Source: Comamonas thiooxydans (GTDB lineage Bacteria; Pseudomonadota; Gammaproteobacteria; Burkholderiales; Burkholderiaceae_C). Taken from it: DNA of 64,000 nucleotides. The stretch covers positions 22,994-86,993 of the forward strand of contig NZ_BBVD01000018.1 in NCBI RefSeq assembly GCF_000964545.1. The letters run 5' to 3'. Numbering within the stretch: position 1 is the stretch's first letter; each line of letters starts with the position of its first letter. The notes below the pieces were generated by a model that did not search any database, had not been told where the DNA came from, and saw only the letters and a program-made list of their open reading frames with translations. A program made the position numbers and the translations under genes. Positions 25,031 to 32,876 of the stretch are shown one piece after another.

Positions 25031-25033
25031 GCA

Positions 25034-25801
25034 CTACAACCCTTGCGGATATAGCTTTTTTTCCAACTCATTGCGAGCGCGCTTCAGCGGCATCAAAAAA
25101 GTCTCTTTGAACTCGCTCATGCTCAGTCTCTCTGCCCTAACTGCAATGCTCATGGCAGCAATTGTGTTGCCTTGAGGGTCGCGCACTGGCGCAGCCATGG
25201 AGCGCACACCCAGCTCCAACTCTCCATCGCTGCATGACCATCCGGATTGCCGGCAAGTATCAAGCAGGCCCAGCAACTCCTCCAAGTCAGTCACTGTCTG
25301 GTGGGTCAGAGCCACCCGCTCAATCATCTCCAGCCTTGCACGCGCCTCCTGCTGGGGGAGTCCTGACAACAGCACCCGACCAATCGCAGAACAGTACACC
25401 GGCAACCTGGATCCTATTCCTAGGCCCGTGCTCAAGCTGCGCCGTGCGGTCGAACGGCCAATGATGATGGCATCGTCTTCCAACAAAGTACCAAGCGAAG
25501 CGGATTCTCTGGTGCGCTCCGACAGTGCATCCAGTAGCGGCTGGGCCAACGCAGGCATGGGGCGCGATGACAGAAATGAATAGGCGATCAGCAGTGACTT
25601 GGGCTGCATCCAAAACAGCTTTCCGTCACTCTCTAAATAACCGAGCTGAACCAGTGTGCTGAGCGAACGTCTGGCTGATGCTGGCGTGGACTGAGTGAGC
25701 CTGGCCACTTCCGACAGCGTGAGCCGGGTATGCCGACGGTCAAAGCAAGTCAGTACGCCCAATCCCTTGCGCAGCGATTCCACAAAGTTCTTGTCCTGCA
25801 T
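25034..25801 (-). CDS. tphR: IclR-family regulator of terephthalate genes
   Basis: ATG 25801 is chosen (255 residues, MQDKNFVESLRKGLGVL); an in-frame TTG upstream is less likely. The N-terminal winged helix spans residues 8-65 (LTLSEVARLTQSTPASARRS), followed by the IclR effector-binding domain with LPVYCSAIGRVLLSGL and GVRSMAAPVRD. TphR activates the tph operon in response to terephthalate in Comamonas. It is divergent from tphC, with a perfect palindrome between them. Its 3' end borders an IS3-family remnant, so the last few residues may have been altered by the insertion. Confidence 0.85.
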   Translation of the reverse strand: MQDKNFVESLRKGLGVLTCFDRRHTRLTLSEVARLTQSTPASARRSLSTLVQLGYLESDGKLFWMQPKSLLIAYSFLSSRPMPALAQPLLDALSERTRESASLGTLLEDDAIIIGRSTARRSLSTGLGIGSRLPVYCSAIGRVLLSGLPQQEARARLEMIERVALTHQTVTDLEELLGLLDTCRQSGWSCSDGELELGVRSMAAPVRDPQGNTIAAMSIAVRAERLSMSEFKETFLMPLKRARNELEKKLYPQGL

Positions 25802-25828
25802 AGCGACCAAATCAAGGTGTTTTCAACA

Positions 25829-25849
25829 TTTTTGCGCATAGCGCAAAAA
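25829..25849. promoter_or_regulatory. Palindromic operator between tphR and tphC
   Basis: TTTTTGCGC (25829-25837) and GCGCAAAAA (25841-25849) form a perfect inverted repeat with an ATA spacer. The TGCGCATAGCGCA core has the form of IclR-family binding sites. It lies 28 bases upstream of tphR and 62 upstream of tphC, so one TphR site could control both directions. Binding is inferred. Confidence 0.65.
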
Positions 25850-25910
25850 CAGGTTTAACACAAAGTACGACATCCCCATACTGCAGTTCCCCACACAAGA
25901 AGGAGACAAG

Positions 25911-26879
25911 ATGCGCAACGCATCCATTCGCAGACGCGAAGCATTGATCGGCATTGCCGCTGCGGTCGCTGCAACAGGTAGCCTGGCTCAGTCAAATCAA
26001 CCTCTCAAGATCGTCGTGCCTTTCTCAGCCGGAGGTACCGCCGATGTACTGCCGCGCCTAGTAGCCGAAAAAATCCGCGCGGACTACGCAGGTGGCGTGA
26101 TCATTGAAAACAAGCCCGGGGCTGGTGGAAACATCGGTGCCGATCTAGTGTTCCGGGCACCGCCGGACGGAATGACTGTGCTGGCCTCCCCTCCGGGGCC
26201 CATCGCCATCAACCACAACCTCTATCAGAAGCTCAGCTTTGACCCGACTCGCTGGGTACCGGTGACGATTTTGGCCACAGTGCCCAACGTCCTGGTCATC
26301 AACCCGAAGCTGCCTGTTAAGTCACTTGGCGAGTTCATTGCATACGCCAAAGCCAATCCCAAAAAAGTGACTGTGGCGACGCAAGGCGACGGCTCGACAT
26401 CCCACTTGACTGCGGCCATGTTTATGCAGCTGACGGGTGCTGAGCTAACCGTCGTTCCCTACAAGGGAACGGCCCCGGCTCTGATTGACCTGATCGGTGG
26501 CAATGTGGATGTGTTTTTCGACAACATCAGCTCATCGGCAACCTATCACCATGCCGGCAAGGTGCGCATTCTGGCCGTTGCCGACGAGCAGCGTTCCCAA
26601 ATATTGCCCCAGGTCCCCACATTCGCCGAGCAGCAATGGCCAGCCATGCAGGCCGTGACTTTCTTTTCTGTCGTCGCCCCCCCAGGCACGAGTGCAGAAA
26701 TCGCACAGAAGCTTCAGAGACAGATGGCCCAGGCTCTGTCATCAAACGACATCCGCAAGCACTTTCAGGAACAGGGTGCCGTGCCCTGCGGCTGGGATCC
26801 CACCAAGACTGCTCAGTTCATCCATCAGGAAACCGAGAAGTGGAAGAAGGTGCTGAAGGCCGCCAACGTCAAGCTCTAA
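25911..26879 (+). CDS. tphC: Terephthalate-binding periplasmic protein (Bug/TctC family)
   Basis: A 322-residue protein; AAGGAG precedes ATG 25911. A twin-Arg/Sec-like signal (SIRRREALIGIAAAVAATGS, cleaved near LAQS) targets it to the periplasm. The Bug fold follows: KIVVPFSAGGTADVLPRL, IIENKPGAGGNIGAD, VTVATQGDGSTSHLTAA and VVPYKGTAPALIDLIGG. In Comamonas TphC binds terephthalate and delivers it to a tripartite tricarboxylate transporter whose membrane parts are encoded elsewhere. It is first in the operon, 14 bases before tphA2. Confidence 0.9.
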   Translation: MRNASIRRREALIGIAAAVAATGSLAQSNQPLKIVVPFSAGGTADVLPRLVAEKIRADYAGGVIIENKPGAGGNIGADLVFRAPPDGMTVLASPPGPIAINHNLYQKLSFDPTRWVPVTILATVPNVLVINPKLPVKSLGEFIAYAKANPKKVTVATQGDGSTSHLTAAMFMQLTGAELTVVPYKGTAPALIDLIGGNVDVFFDNISSSATYHHAGKVRILAVADEQRSQILPQVPTFAEQQWPAMQAVTFFSVVAPPGTSAEIAQKLQRQMAQALSSNDIRKHFQEQGAVPCGWDPTKTAQFIHQETEKWKKVLKAANVKL

Positions 26880-26893
26880 CCCGGGAAATCAAC

Positions 26894-28135
26894 ATGCAAG
26901 AATCCATCGTCCAGTGGCATGGGGCCACCAATACGCGCGTGCCTTTCGGTATCTATACCGACACAGCCAATGCGGATCAGGAACAGCAACGTATCTATCG
27001 CGGCGAGGTCTGGAACTACCTGTGCCTGGAATCCGAAATCCCCGAGGCAGGCGATTACCGCACCACCTTTGCCGGCGAAACACCGATCGTTGTCGTGCGG
27101 GATGCTGACCAGGAAATCTACGCCTTCGAGAACCGCTGCGCGCATCGCGGCGCTCTCATCGCGCTGGAAAAATCGGGCCGTGCGGATAGTTTCCAGTGCG
27201 TCTATCACGCCTGGAGCTACAACCGACAGGGAGATCTGACCGGCGTTGCCTTCGAGAAAGGCGTCAAGGGCCAGGGTGGCATGCCGGCCTCGTTCTGCAA
27301 AGAAGAGCATGGCCCGCGCAAGCTGCGCGTGGCCGTCTTTTGCGGTTTGGTCTTTGGCAGTTTTTCTGAGGATGTACCCAGCATTGAGGATTATCTCGGC
27401 CCTGAGATTTGCGAGCGCATAGAGCGCGTGCTGCACAAGCCCGTAGAAGTCATCGGTCGCTTTACGCAAAAGCTGCCTAACAACTGGAAGCTCTACTTCG
27501 AGAACGTGAAGGACAGCTATCACGCCAGCCTACTGCATATGTTCTTCACCACCTTCGAGCTAAACCGCCTCTCACAAAAAGGCGGCGTCATCGTTGACGA
27601 GTCGGGGGGGCACCATGTGAGCTATTCCATGATCGATCGCAGCGCCAAAGACGACTCGTACAAGGACCAGGCCATCCGCTCCGACAACGAACGTTACCGA
27701 CTCAAAGATCCCAGCCTTCTAGAGGGCTTCGAGGAGTTCGAAGATGGCGTGACCCTGCAAATCCTTTCTGTGTTCCCAGGCTTTGTACTGCAGCAGATTC
27801 AGAACAGCATCGCCGTACGTCAGTTGCTGCCCAAGAGCATCTCCAGCTCGGAACTCAACTGGACCTATCTTGGCTATGCAGATGACAGTGCCGAGCAGCG
27901 CAAGGTCAGACTCAAACAGGCCAACCTTATCGGCCCGGCCGGATTCATTTCCATGGAAGACGGAGCTGTCGGTGGATTCGTCCAGCGTGGCATCGCTGGC
28001 GCTGCCGACCTTGACGCGGTCATCGAGATGGGCGGAGACCACGAAGGCTCTAGCGAAGGCCGCGCCACGGAAACTTCGGTACGCGGCTTTTGGAAGGCCT
28101 ACCGCAGGCACATGGGACAGGAGATGCAAGCATGA
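26894..28135 (+). CDS. tphA2: Terephthalate 1,2-dioxygenase, large (oxygenase alpha) subunit
   Basis: A 413-residue protein starting at ATG 26894. The Rieske centre ligands are C82-x-H84 (RCAHRGAL) and C102-x2-H105 (CVYHAWSY). The catalytic iron site NWKLYFENVKDSYHASLLH (197-215) provides Asp207, His210 and His215. The sequence agrees closely with my memory of TphA2 of Comamonas sp. E6, including length and the MQES..QWHGATNTRVPFG start. The enzyme converts terephthalate to the 1,2-dihydroxy-dihydro diol with electrons from TphA1. Its stop overlaps the start of tphA3 (ATGA). Confidence 0.93.
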   Translation: MQESIVQWHGATNTRVPFGIYTDTANADQEQQRIYRGEVWNYLCLESEIPEAGDYRTTFAGETPIVVVRDADQEIYAFENRCAHRGALIALEKSGRADSFQCVYHAWSYNRQGDLTGVAFEKGVKGQGGMPASFCKEEHGPRKLRVAVFCGLVFGSFSEDVPSIEDYLGPEICERIERVLHKPVEVIGRFTQKLPNNWKLYFENVKDSYHASLLHMFFTTFELNRLSQKGGVIVDESGGHHVSYSMIDRSAKDDSYKDQAIRSDNERYRLKDPSLLEGFEEFEDGVTLQILSVFPGFVLQQIQNSIAVRQLLPKSISSSELNWTYLGYADDSAEQRKVRLKQANLIGPAGFISMEDGAVGGFVQRGIAGAADLDAVIEMGGDHEGSSEGRATETSVRGFWKAYRRHMGQEMQA

Positions 28136-28596
28136 TCAATGAAATTCAAATCGCGGCCTTCAATGCCGCTTACGCGAAGACCATAGACAGTGACGCCATG
28201 GAGCAATGGCCAACCTACTTCACGAAGGATTGCCACTATCGCGTCACCAATGTCGACAACCATGCTGAAGGGCTTGCTGCCGGCATTGTCTGGGCGGATT
28301 CGCAGGACATGCTCACCGACCGAATTTCTGCGCTGCGCGAAGCCAATATCTACGAGCGCCACCGTTATCGCCATATCCTGGGTCTGCCTTCGATCCAGTC
28401 AGCCGATTCAGCACAGGCCAGCGCTTCCACTCCGTTCATGGTGCTGCGCATCATGCATACCGGGGAAACGGAGGTCTTTGCCAGCGGTGAGTACCTCGAC
28501 AAATTCACCACGATCGATGGCAAGTTACGTCTGCAAGAGCGCATCGCTGTGTGTGACAGCACGGTGACGGACACACTGATGGCATTGCCGCTATGA
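28132..28596 (+). CDS. tphA3: Terephthalate 1,2-dioxygenase, small (beta) subunit
   Basis: A 154-residue protein. ATG 28132 overlaps the tphA2 stop, a firm start despite a longer open frame upstream. It matches the NTF2-like beta subunits of Rieske dioxygenases (AAYAKTIDSDAMEQWPTYFT, HYRVTN, RHRYRHILG-like). The beta subunit gives structural support to the hexamer and no metal ligands are expected. Its stop overlaps the tphB start (ATGA at 28593), so tphA2, tphA3 and tphB are translationally coupled. Confidence 0.92.
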   Translation: MINEIQIAAFNAAYAKTIDSDAMEQWPTYFTKDCHYRVTNVDNHAEGLAAGIVWADSQDMLTDRISALREANIYERHRYRHILGLPSIQSADSAQASASTPFMVLRIMHTGETEVFASGEYLDKFTTIDGKLRLQERIAVCDSTVTDTLMALPL

Positions 28597-29540
28597 CAAT
28601 AGTGCACCGTAGATTGGCCTTGGCCCTCGGCGATCCCCACGGCATTGGCCCAGAAATCGCACTGAAGGCTCTCCAGCAGCTATCTGCCACCGAAAGATCC
28701 CTGATCAAGGTCTATGGACCGTGGAGCGCTCTTCAACAAGCGGCGCAGATCTGCCAAATGGAGTCCCTTCTTCAAGGCCTCATTCATGAGGAAGCCGGCT
28801 CGCTTGCACAACCAGTGCAATGGGGAGAGATCACCCCGCAGGCAGGCCTATCCACGGTGCAATCTGCAACAGCAGCCATCCGGGCGTGCGAAAACGGCGA
28901 GGTCGATGCCGTCATTGCCTGCCCCCACCATGAAACGGCCATTCACCGCGCAGGCATAGCGTTCAGCGGCTACCCATCTTTGCTCGCCAATGTTCTTGGC
29001 ATGAACGAAGACCAGGTATTCCTGATGCTGGTGGGTGCTGGCCTACGCATAGTGCATGTCACTTTGCATGAAAGCGTGCGCAGCGCATTGGAGCGGCTCT
29101 CTCCTCAGTTGGTGGTCAACGCGGCGCAGGCTGCCGTGCAGACATGCACCTTACTCGGGGTGCCTCAGCCACAAGTAGCTGTATTTGGGATCAACCCTCA
29201 TGCATCTGAAGGGCAGTTGTTCGGCCTGGAGGACTCTCAGATCACCGTTCCCGCTGTCGAGACACTGCGCAAGCGCGGCCTAGCAGTAGACGGCCCCATG
29301 GGAGCAGACATGGTTCTGGCACAACGCAAGCACGACCTGTATGTAGCCATGCTGCACGATCAGGGCCATATTCCCATCAAGCTGCTGGCACCTAACGGAG
29401 CCAGCGCACTATCCATCGGTGGCAGGGTGGTGCTTTCCAGTGTGGGCCATGGCAGCGCCATGGACATTGCTGGCCGCGGCGTGGCTGACTCCACAGCCCT
29501 ACTACGCACGATCACCTTGCTCGGAGCCCAACCGGTCTGA
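28593..29540 (+). CDS. tphB: 1,2-dihydroxy-3,5-cyclohexadiene-1,4-dicarboxylate dehydrogenase (PdxA-like)
   Basis: A 315-residue protein of the PdxA (4-hydroxythreonine-4-phosphate dehydrogenase) family: ALGDPHGIGPEIALKAL at the N-terminus, FGINPHASEGQLFG and DMVLAQRKHDLYVAMLHDQG, with the metal-binding Asp/His residues. In the tph pathway this enzyme oxidises and decarboxylates the diol made by the dioxygenase to protocatechuate. The operon position and length support TphB over a true PdxA. The start overlaps the tphA3 stop. Confidence 0.92.
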   Translation: MTIVHRRLALALGDPHGIGPEIALKALQQLSATERSLIKVYGPWSALQQAAQICQMESLLQGLIHEEAGSLAQPVQWGEITPQAGLSTVQSATAAIRACENGEVDAVIACPHHETAIHRAGIAFSGYPSLLANVLGMNEDQVFLMLVGAGLRIVHVTLHESVRSALERLSPQLVVNAAQAAVQTCTLLGVPQPQVAVFGINPHASEGQLFGLEDSQITVPAVETLRKRGLAVDGPMGADMVLAQRKHDLYVAMLHDQGHIPIKLLAPNGASALSIGGRVVLSSVGHGSAMDIAGRGVADSTALLRTITLLGAQPV

Positions 29541-29549
29541 GGACCCACC

Positions 29550-30560
29550 ATGAACCACCAGATCCAAATCCACGACTCTGATATCGCGTTCCCCTGCACG
29601 CCCGGGCAATCCGTACTGGATGCTGCTCTGCAGGCCGGCATCGAACTGCCTTATTCCTGCCGCAAAGGTAGCTGTGGCAACTGTGCGAGCGTCCTGCTCA
29701 ATGGAAGTATTGCGTCCTTCAATGGCATGGCCGTGCGCAACGAACTCTGCACCTCGGAGCAGGTACTGCTGTGCGGCTGCACCGCCGCCAGCGATATCCG
29801 TATTCAGCCGAGCTCCTTTCGCCGCCTTGACCCGGAAGCCCGAAAACGTTTTACGGCCAAGGTGTACAGCAATACACTGGCGGCACCCGATGTCTCGCTG
29901 CTGCGCCTACGCCTGCCTGTGGGAAAGCGCGCCAAATTTGAAGCCGGCCAATACCTGCTGATTCACCTCGACGACGGGGAAAGCCGCAGCTACTCTATGG
30001 CCAATCCACCCCATGAAAGCGATGGTGTCACGCTGCATATCAGGCATGTGCCGGGTGGCCGCTTCAGCGCCCTCGTTCAGCAGCTGAAGTCTGGTGACAC
30101 GTTGGAGATTGAACTGCCATTCGGTAGCATCGCACTGAAGCCTGACGACAGCAGACCCCTGGTTTGCGTGGCAGGTGGCACGGGATTTGCGCCCATCAAA
30201 TCCGTCCTTGATGACCTAGCCAAACGCAAGGTACAGCGTGACATAACGCTGATCTGGGGTGCTCGCACCCCCTCGGGCCTGTATCTTCCTAGCGCCATCG
30301 ACAAGTGGCGCAAAGCTTGGCCGCAGTTTCGCTACATTGCAGCCATCACCGACCTAGGCGATATGCCTGCGGATGCTCACGCAGGTCGGGTGGATGACGC
30401 GCTACGCACACACTTTGGCAACCTGCACGACCATGTGGTGCACTGCTGTGGCTCACCAGCTCTGGTTCAATCAGTGCGCACAGCTGCTTCCGATATGGGC
30501 CTGCTTTCACAGGACTTCCACGCGGATGTTTTTGTGACAGGCCCTACTGGTCACCACTAG
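29550..30560 (+). CDS. tphA1: Terephthalate dioxygenase reductase
   Basis: A 336-residue protein. The N-terminal plant-type [2Fe-2S] ferredoxin has ligands C37, C42, C45 (SCRKGSCGNC) and C75 (VLLCGC). An FAD-binding barrel follows with SRSYSMANPP, and the NAD(P)-binding domain starts at VAGGTGFAPIKS. It passes electrons from NAD(P)H to the TphA2 Rieske centre. The length equals the TphA1 I recall. It is the last gene of the operon, 9 bases after tphB. IS-related sequence follows. Confidence 0.92.
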   Translation: MNHQIQIHDSDIAFPCTPGQSVLDAALQAGIELPYSCRKGSCGNCASVLLNGSIASFNGMAVRNELCTSEQVLLCGCTAASDIRIQPSSFRRLDPEARKRFTAKVYSNTLAAPDVSLLRLRLPVGKRAKFEAGQYLLIHLDDGESRSYSMANPPHESDGVTLHIRHVPGGRFSALVQQLKSGDTLEIELPFGSIALKPDDSRPLVCVAGGTGFAPIKSVLDDLAKRKVQRDITLIWGARTPSGLYLPSAIDKWRKAWPQFRYIAAITDLGDMPADAHAGRVDDALRTHFGNLHDHVVHCCGSPALVQSVRTAASDMGLLSQDFHADVFVTGPTGHH

Positions 30561-30859
30561 AAGTAGCTATCCATGCGATATCAACACGGCGGGCTTGAGG
30601 CAGGTATAAAAGCATTCACGGCATTGACAACGTACTTGCTTCCTTGCTACCTGTGCTGATGTTGGTACCGATATTGATCCTTGTTTGCGTAAATCATCTT
30701 TCACTCAGTGCTGAGTCAGCCATTCTCGGTCTTGTGCATGGTGATCTTGCCCTTCATCTGAAGCTGCTGCTCTTGCAGCCAGTACAAGACTTCCTGTGCC
30801 TTGGCGGCTTCGTTACGGGCAAGCCCATCGAAGCCATGGATGCGATGGTGCACTTACTC

Positions 30860-31113
30860 ATGGACAGAGCTTACGAAGGCGATGAAACGCATGTAGTAAC
30901 TGCAGCACGTAACTTCGTGCCCGTGGTGCCAGCCAATCCACAGCGCAAACAGACATGGCTGCTGGACAAGCACTGGTATCGCTAGCGCAATGAGGTGGAC
31001 GCCTGTTCCGTAGGATCAAGGCTTACAGGCGGGTGTTCACACGCTACGACAAGCTCGATGTGATGTTCGCTGCCTTCCTGTACACCGCATTAGTTTGCGA
31101 ACACTTACATTAA
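30860..31113 (+). pseudogene. IS5-family transposase remnant
   Basis: From about 30860 a frame reads MDRAYEGDETHVVTAARNFV and VPANPQRKQTWLLDKHWYR, the DDE region of IS5-type transposases, and stops at 30985. In another frame the sequence continues as the C-terminal part, ending with RRVFTRYDKLDVMFAAFLYT and a stop at 31111-31113, so there is at least one frameshift. The 5' half is missing or unrecognisable (the 30561-30860 stretch holds nothing I can name). It is a decayed insertion element between the tph operon and the GntR regulator gene. Confidence 0.7.
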
Positions 31114-31152
31114 TGTGAACGCGCCCTAGTGCCCTAGGCTAAGGGTTGTAAT

Positions 31153-31881
31153 TCAATTATTTTTTTGCAACACGTTGCTCATCTTGGGCTGGGACAATTC
31201 GAGAACGAGGTTAGAGGTTGCCCATAAGTGCTCCGCAAGCAATTTCGTTGCAAGCGCTACATCGCGCGCGAGCACGGCATTCAATAACTGCAGGTGTTCA
31301 TCGGCCACATCTCTCGCCAGACCGTCGGCTGACTCTGCCGAGGTTTCGGCATGCAGATTTGCCACTGACAAGTGACGATACCTGGTTGTCTGGTCGCGTA
31401 ACAGTTCGGCCAAAGCATTGAGCCACTTGGAGCCAGAGGCGCTGATAAGCGCCCCATGAAATGCGGCATGCGCCCTCTCCCACTCCGGCTCGACACCCTG
31501 CCCCTCACCAAGCATTGGCAGCCGACTCAGGCGGTGATAGGCCCCAGCCAATTTTTCTTCCCAGTCCAGGCCACCGTTTGCGATGGCCAAGCGCAATGCC
31601 TCACATTCGATGTGAACGCGGGTGTTGGTGATGTCAAGCAACTCTTTTGCCGAGACCGATGCCACACGAAAGCCCTTTTGGTCCTCTGCAATCACGAAGC
31701 CGCTGGAAGCCAAGCGTGACAACGCCTCTCGCACAGGAATCGCGCCACTGTCATAGCGCTCACACAAGTCCTTGATGCGCAATCGCGCGCCAGGGGCGAG
31801 AGTGCAGCTAATGATGTCTGCGCGTATGCCATTGGCTAAGGCCGAGGCCGTGGTTTTGAAGGTTTCGGAGGCTGCCGTCAT
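31153..31881 (-). CDS. GntR-family (FadR/FCD) transcriptional regulator
   Basis: ATG 31881 gives 242 residues; upstream in-frame starts at 31923 and 31971 exist, but the longest would place the operator inside the gene. The N-terminal winged helix (ADIISCTLAPGARLRIKDLC, then GAIPVREALSRLASSGFV) is that of GntR regulators. The C-terminal helical FCD domain shows HAAFHGALISASGSKW and AEHLWATSN, with His residues of the metal/effector site. It is divergent from the aromatic degradation genes and probably represses them until a pathway acid binds. Confidence 0.85.
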   Translation of the reverse strand: MTAASETFKTTASALANGIRADIISCTLAPGARLRIKDLCERYDSGAIPVREALSRLASSGFVIAEDQKGFRVASVSAKELLDITNTRVHIECEALRLAIANGGLDWEEKLAGAYHRLSRLPMLGEGQGVEPEWERAHAAFHGALISASGSKWLNALAELLRDQTTRYRHLSVANLHAETSAESADGLARDVADEHLQLLNAVLARDVALATKLLAEHLWATSNLVLELSQPKMSNVLQKNN

Positions 31882-31939
31882 GCTGAAGTGACTGGTTGGT
31901 GTGCTAGCTATTTTAGGTTTCATATAGGGAAAACCTAAA

Positions 31940-31963
31940 TATATATTTTTCAGAAAATATATA
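31940..31963. promoter_or_regulatory. AT-rich palindrome, candidate GntR operator
   Basis: TATATATTTT (31940-31949) and AAAATATATA (31954-31963) are perfect inverted repeats with a four-base centre. The site lies 33 bases before the start of the hydrolase gene and just upstream of the GntR gene, the usual place for an autoregulated divergent operator. FCD-type GntR sites are often AT-rich and palindromic. Confidence 0.5.
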
Positions 31964-31995
31964 CGATCCAATCATTGCTCGCTAAAGGACCTCAC

Positions 31996-32850
31996 ATGAA
32001 GCTCACCACACTCCTCATCAATGGCACACGCCGCGCTGCAGCCCTCACCGATCAAGGTCTGGCCTTGCTCCCTACAACTCCAGGAACGGACATCGGCGAC
32101 TTGCTGCGTGCCGGCACCAGCCTCGTGGACTTTCAGCGGCTGGCATTGGAGGCCACTCAATTCGTCGCCCCCCAAAGTGCCACTTTTGCCACTCCGATTG
32201 CCGAACCTCCTAAAACTTTCTGTGTCGGACTGAACTACGCCGATCACACCAAGGAAAGTCCGTACGATCAGCCCGACTACCCCACGTTGTTCCTGCGCGC
32301 CTCTACCAGCCTGGGAGCTCATCAGGCCGTGGTTGAACGCCCTCAGGTCAGTCATTCGCTGGACTTCGAAGGTGAGATGGTTGTGGTGCTGGCCAAGGGA
32401 GGGCGCCACATCTCCAAGGAAAAAGCCCTGGACTGCGTATTCGGCTATGCCGTCGGCAATGAAATCTCCGTGCGTGAATACCAGTTCAAGTCCCCGCAAT
32501 GGACGGTGGGCAAGAACTTCGATGGAACCGGCACCTTCGGCCCCTATATCGTTACCGCCGACGAGCTCCCTCCCGGCGGCAGCGGCCTGAAGATTGAAAC
32601 CCGACTCAACGGCGAGACGGTGCAATCCTCCAACACACGCGACATGCTTTTCGACGTGGCTACGGTGATTTCCACGATCAGCGAGGCCATCACACTTCAG
32701 GCTGGAGATGTGATTTTCTCGGGCACGCCTGCAGGCGTAGGTTTCGGCCGCACCCCGAAGCTCTATATGAAACATGGTGATGTGGTGGAAGTCGAGATCG
32801 AGCAGTTGGGACTGCTGCGCAACGACATCCGCGACGAACAGGCCGTCTGA
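31996..32850 (+). CDS. Fumarylacetoacetate hydrolase family protein
   Basis: A 284-residue protein; AAGGAC lies before ATG 31996. The FAH domain is seen from KTFCVGLNYADHTKES through SLDFEGEMVVVLAKGG (metal-binding Glu residues), GYAVGNEISVREYQ, QWTVGKNFDGTGTFGPYIV and GDVIFSGTPAGVGFG. Members hydrolyse or decarboxylate ring-cleavage products such as 2-oxo-hept-3-ene-1,7-dioate or acylpyruvates. It heads the operon with a hydroxylase and extradiol dioxygenase, so it probably acts on their product. The exact substrate is unknown. Confidence 0.85.
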   Translation: MKLTTLLINGTRRAAALTDQGLALLPTTPGTDIGDLLRAGTSLVDFQRLALEATQFVAPQSATFATPIAEPPKTFCVGLNYADHTKESPYDQPDYPTLFLRASTSLGAHQAVVERPQVSHSLDFEGEMVVVLAKGGRHISKEKALDCVFGYAVGNEISVREYQFKSPQWTVGKNFDGTGTFGPYIVTADELPPGGSGLKIETRLNGETVQSSNTRDMLFDVATVISTISEAITLQAGDVIFSGTPAGVGFGRTPKLYMKHGDVVEVEIEQLGLLRNDIRDEQAV

Positions 32851-32876
32851 GCCAGCGGCCAGGAAAAGGAGACAAC

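Noticed and set aside
26636..26893. Upstream extension of the tphA2 frame by 86 codons
   Set aside because: It overlaps most of the tphC 3' end; ATG 26894 agrees with the recalled TphA2 start.
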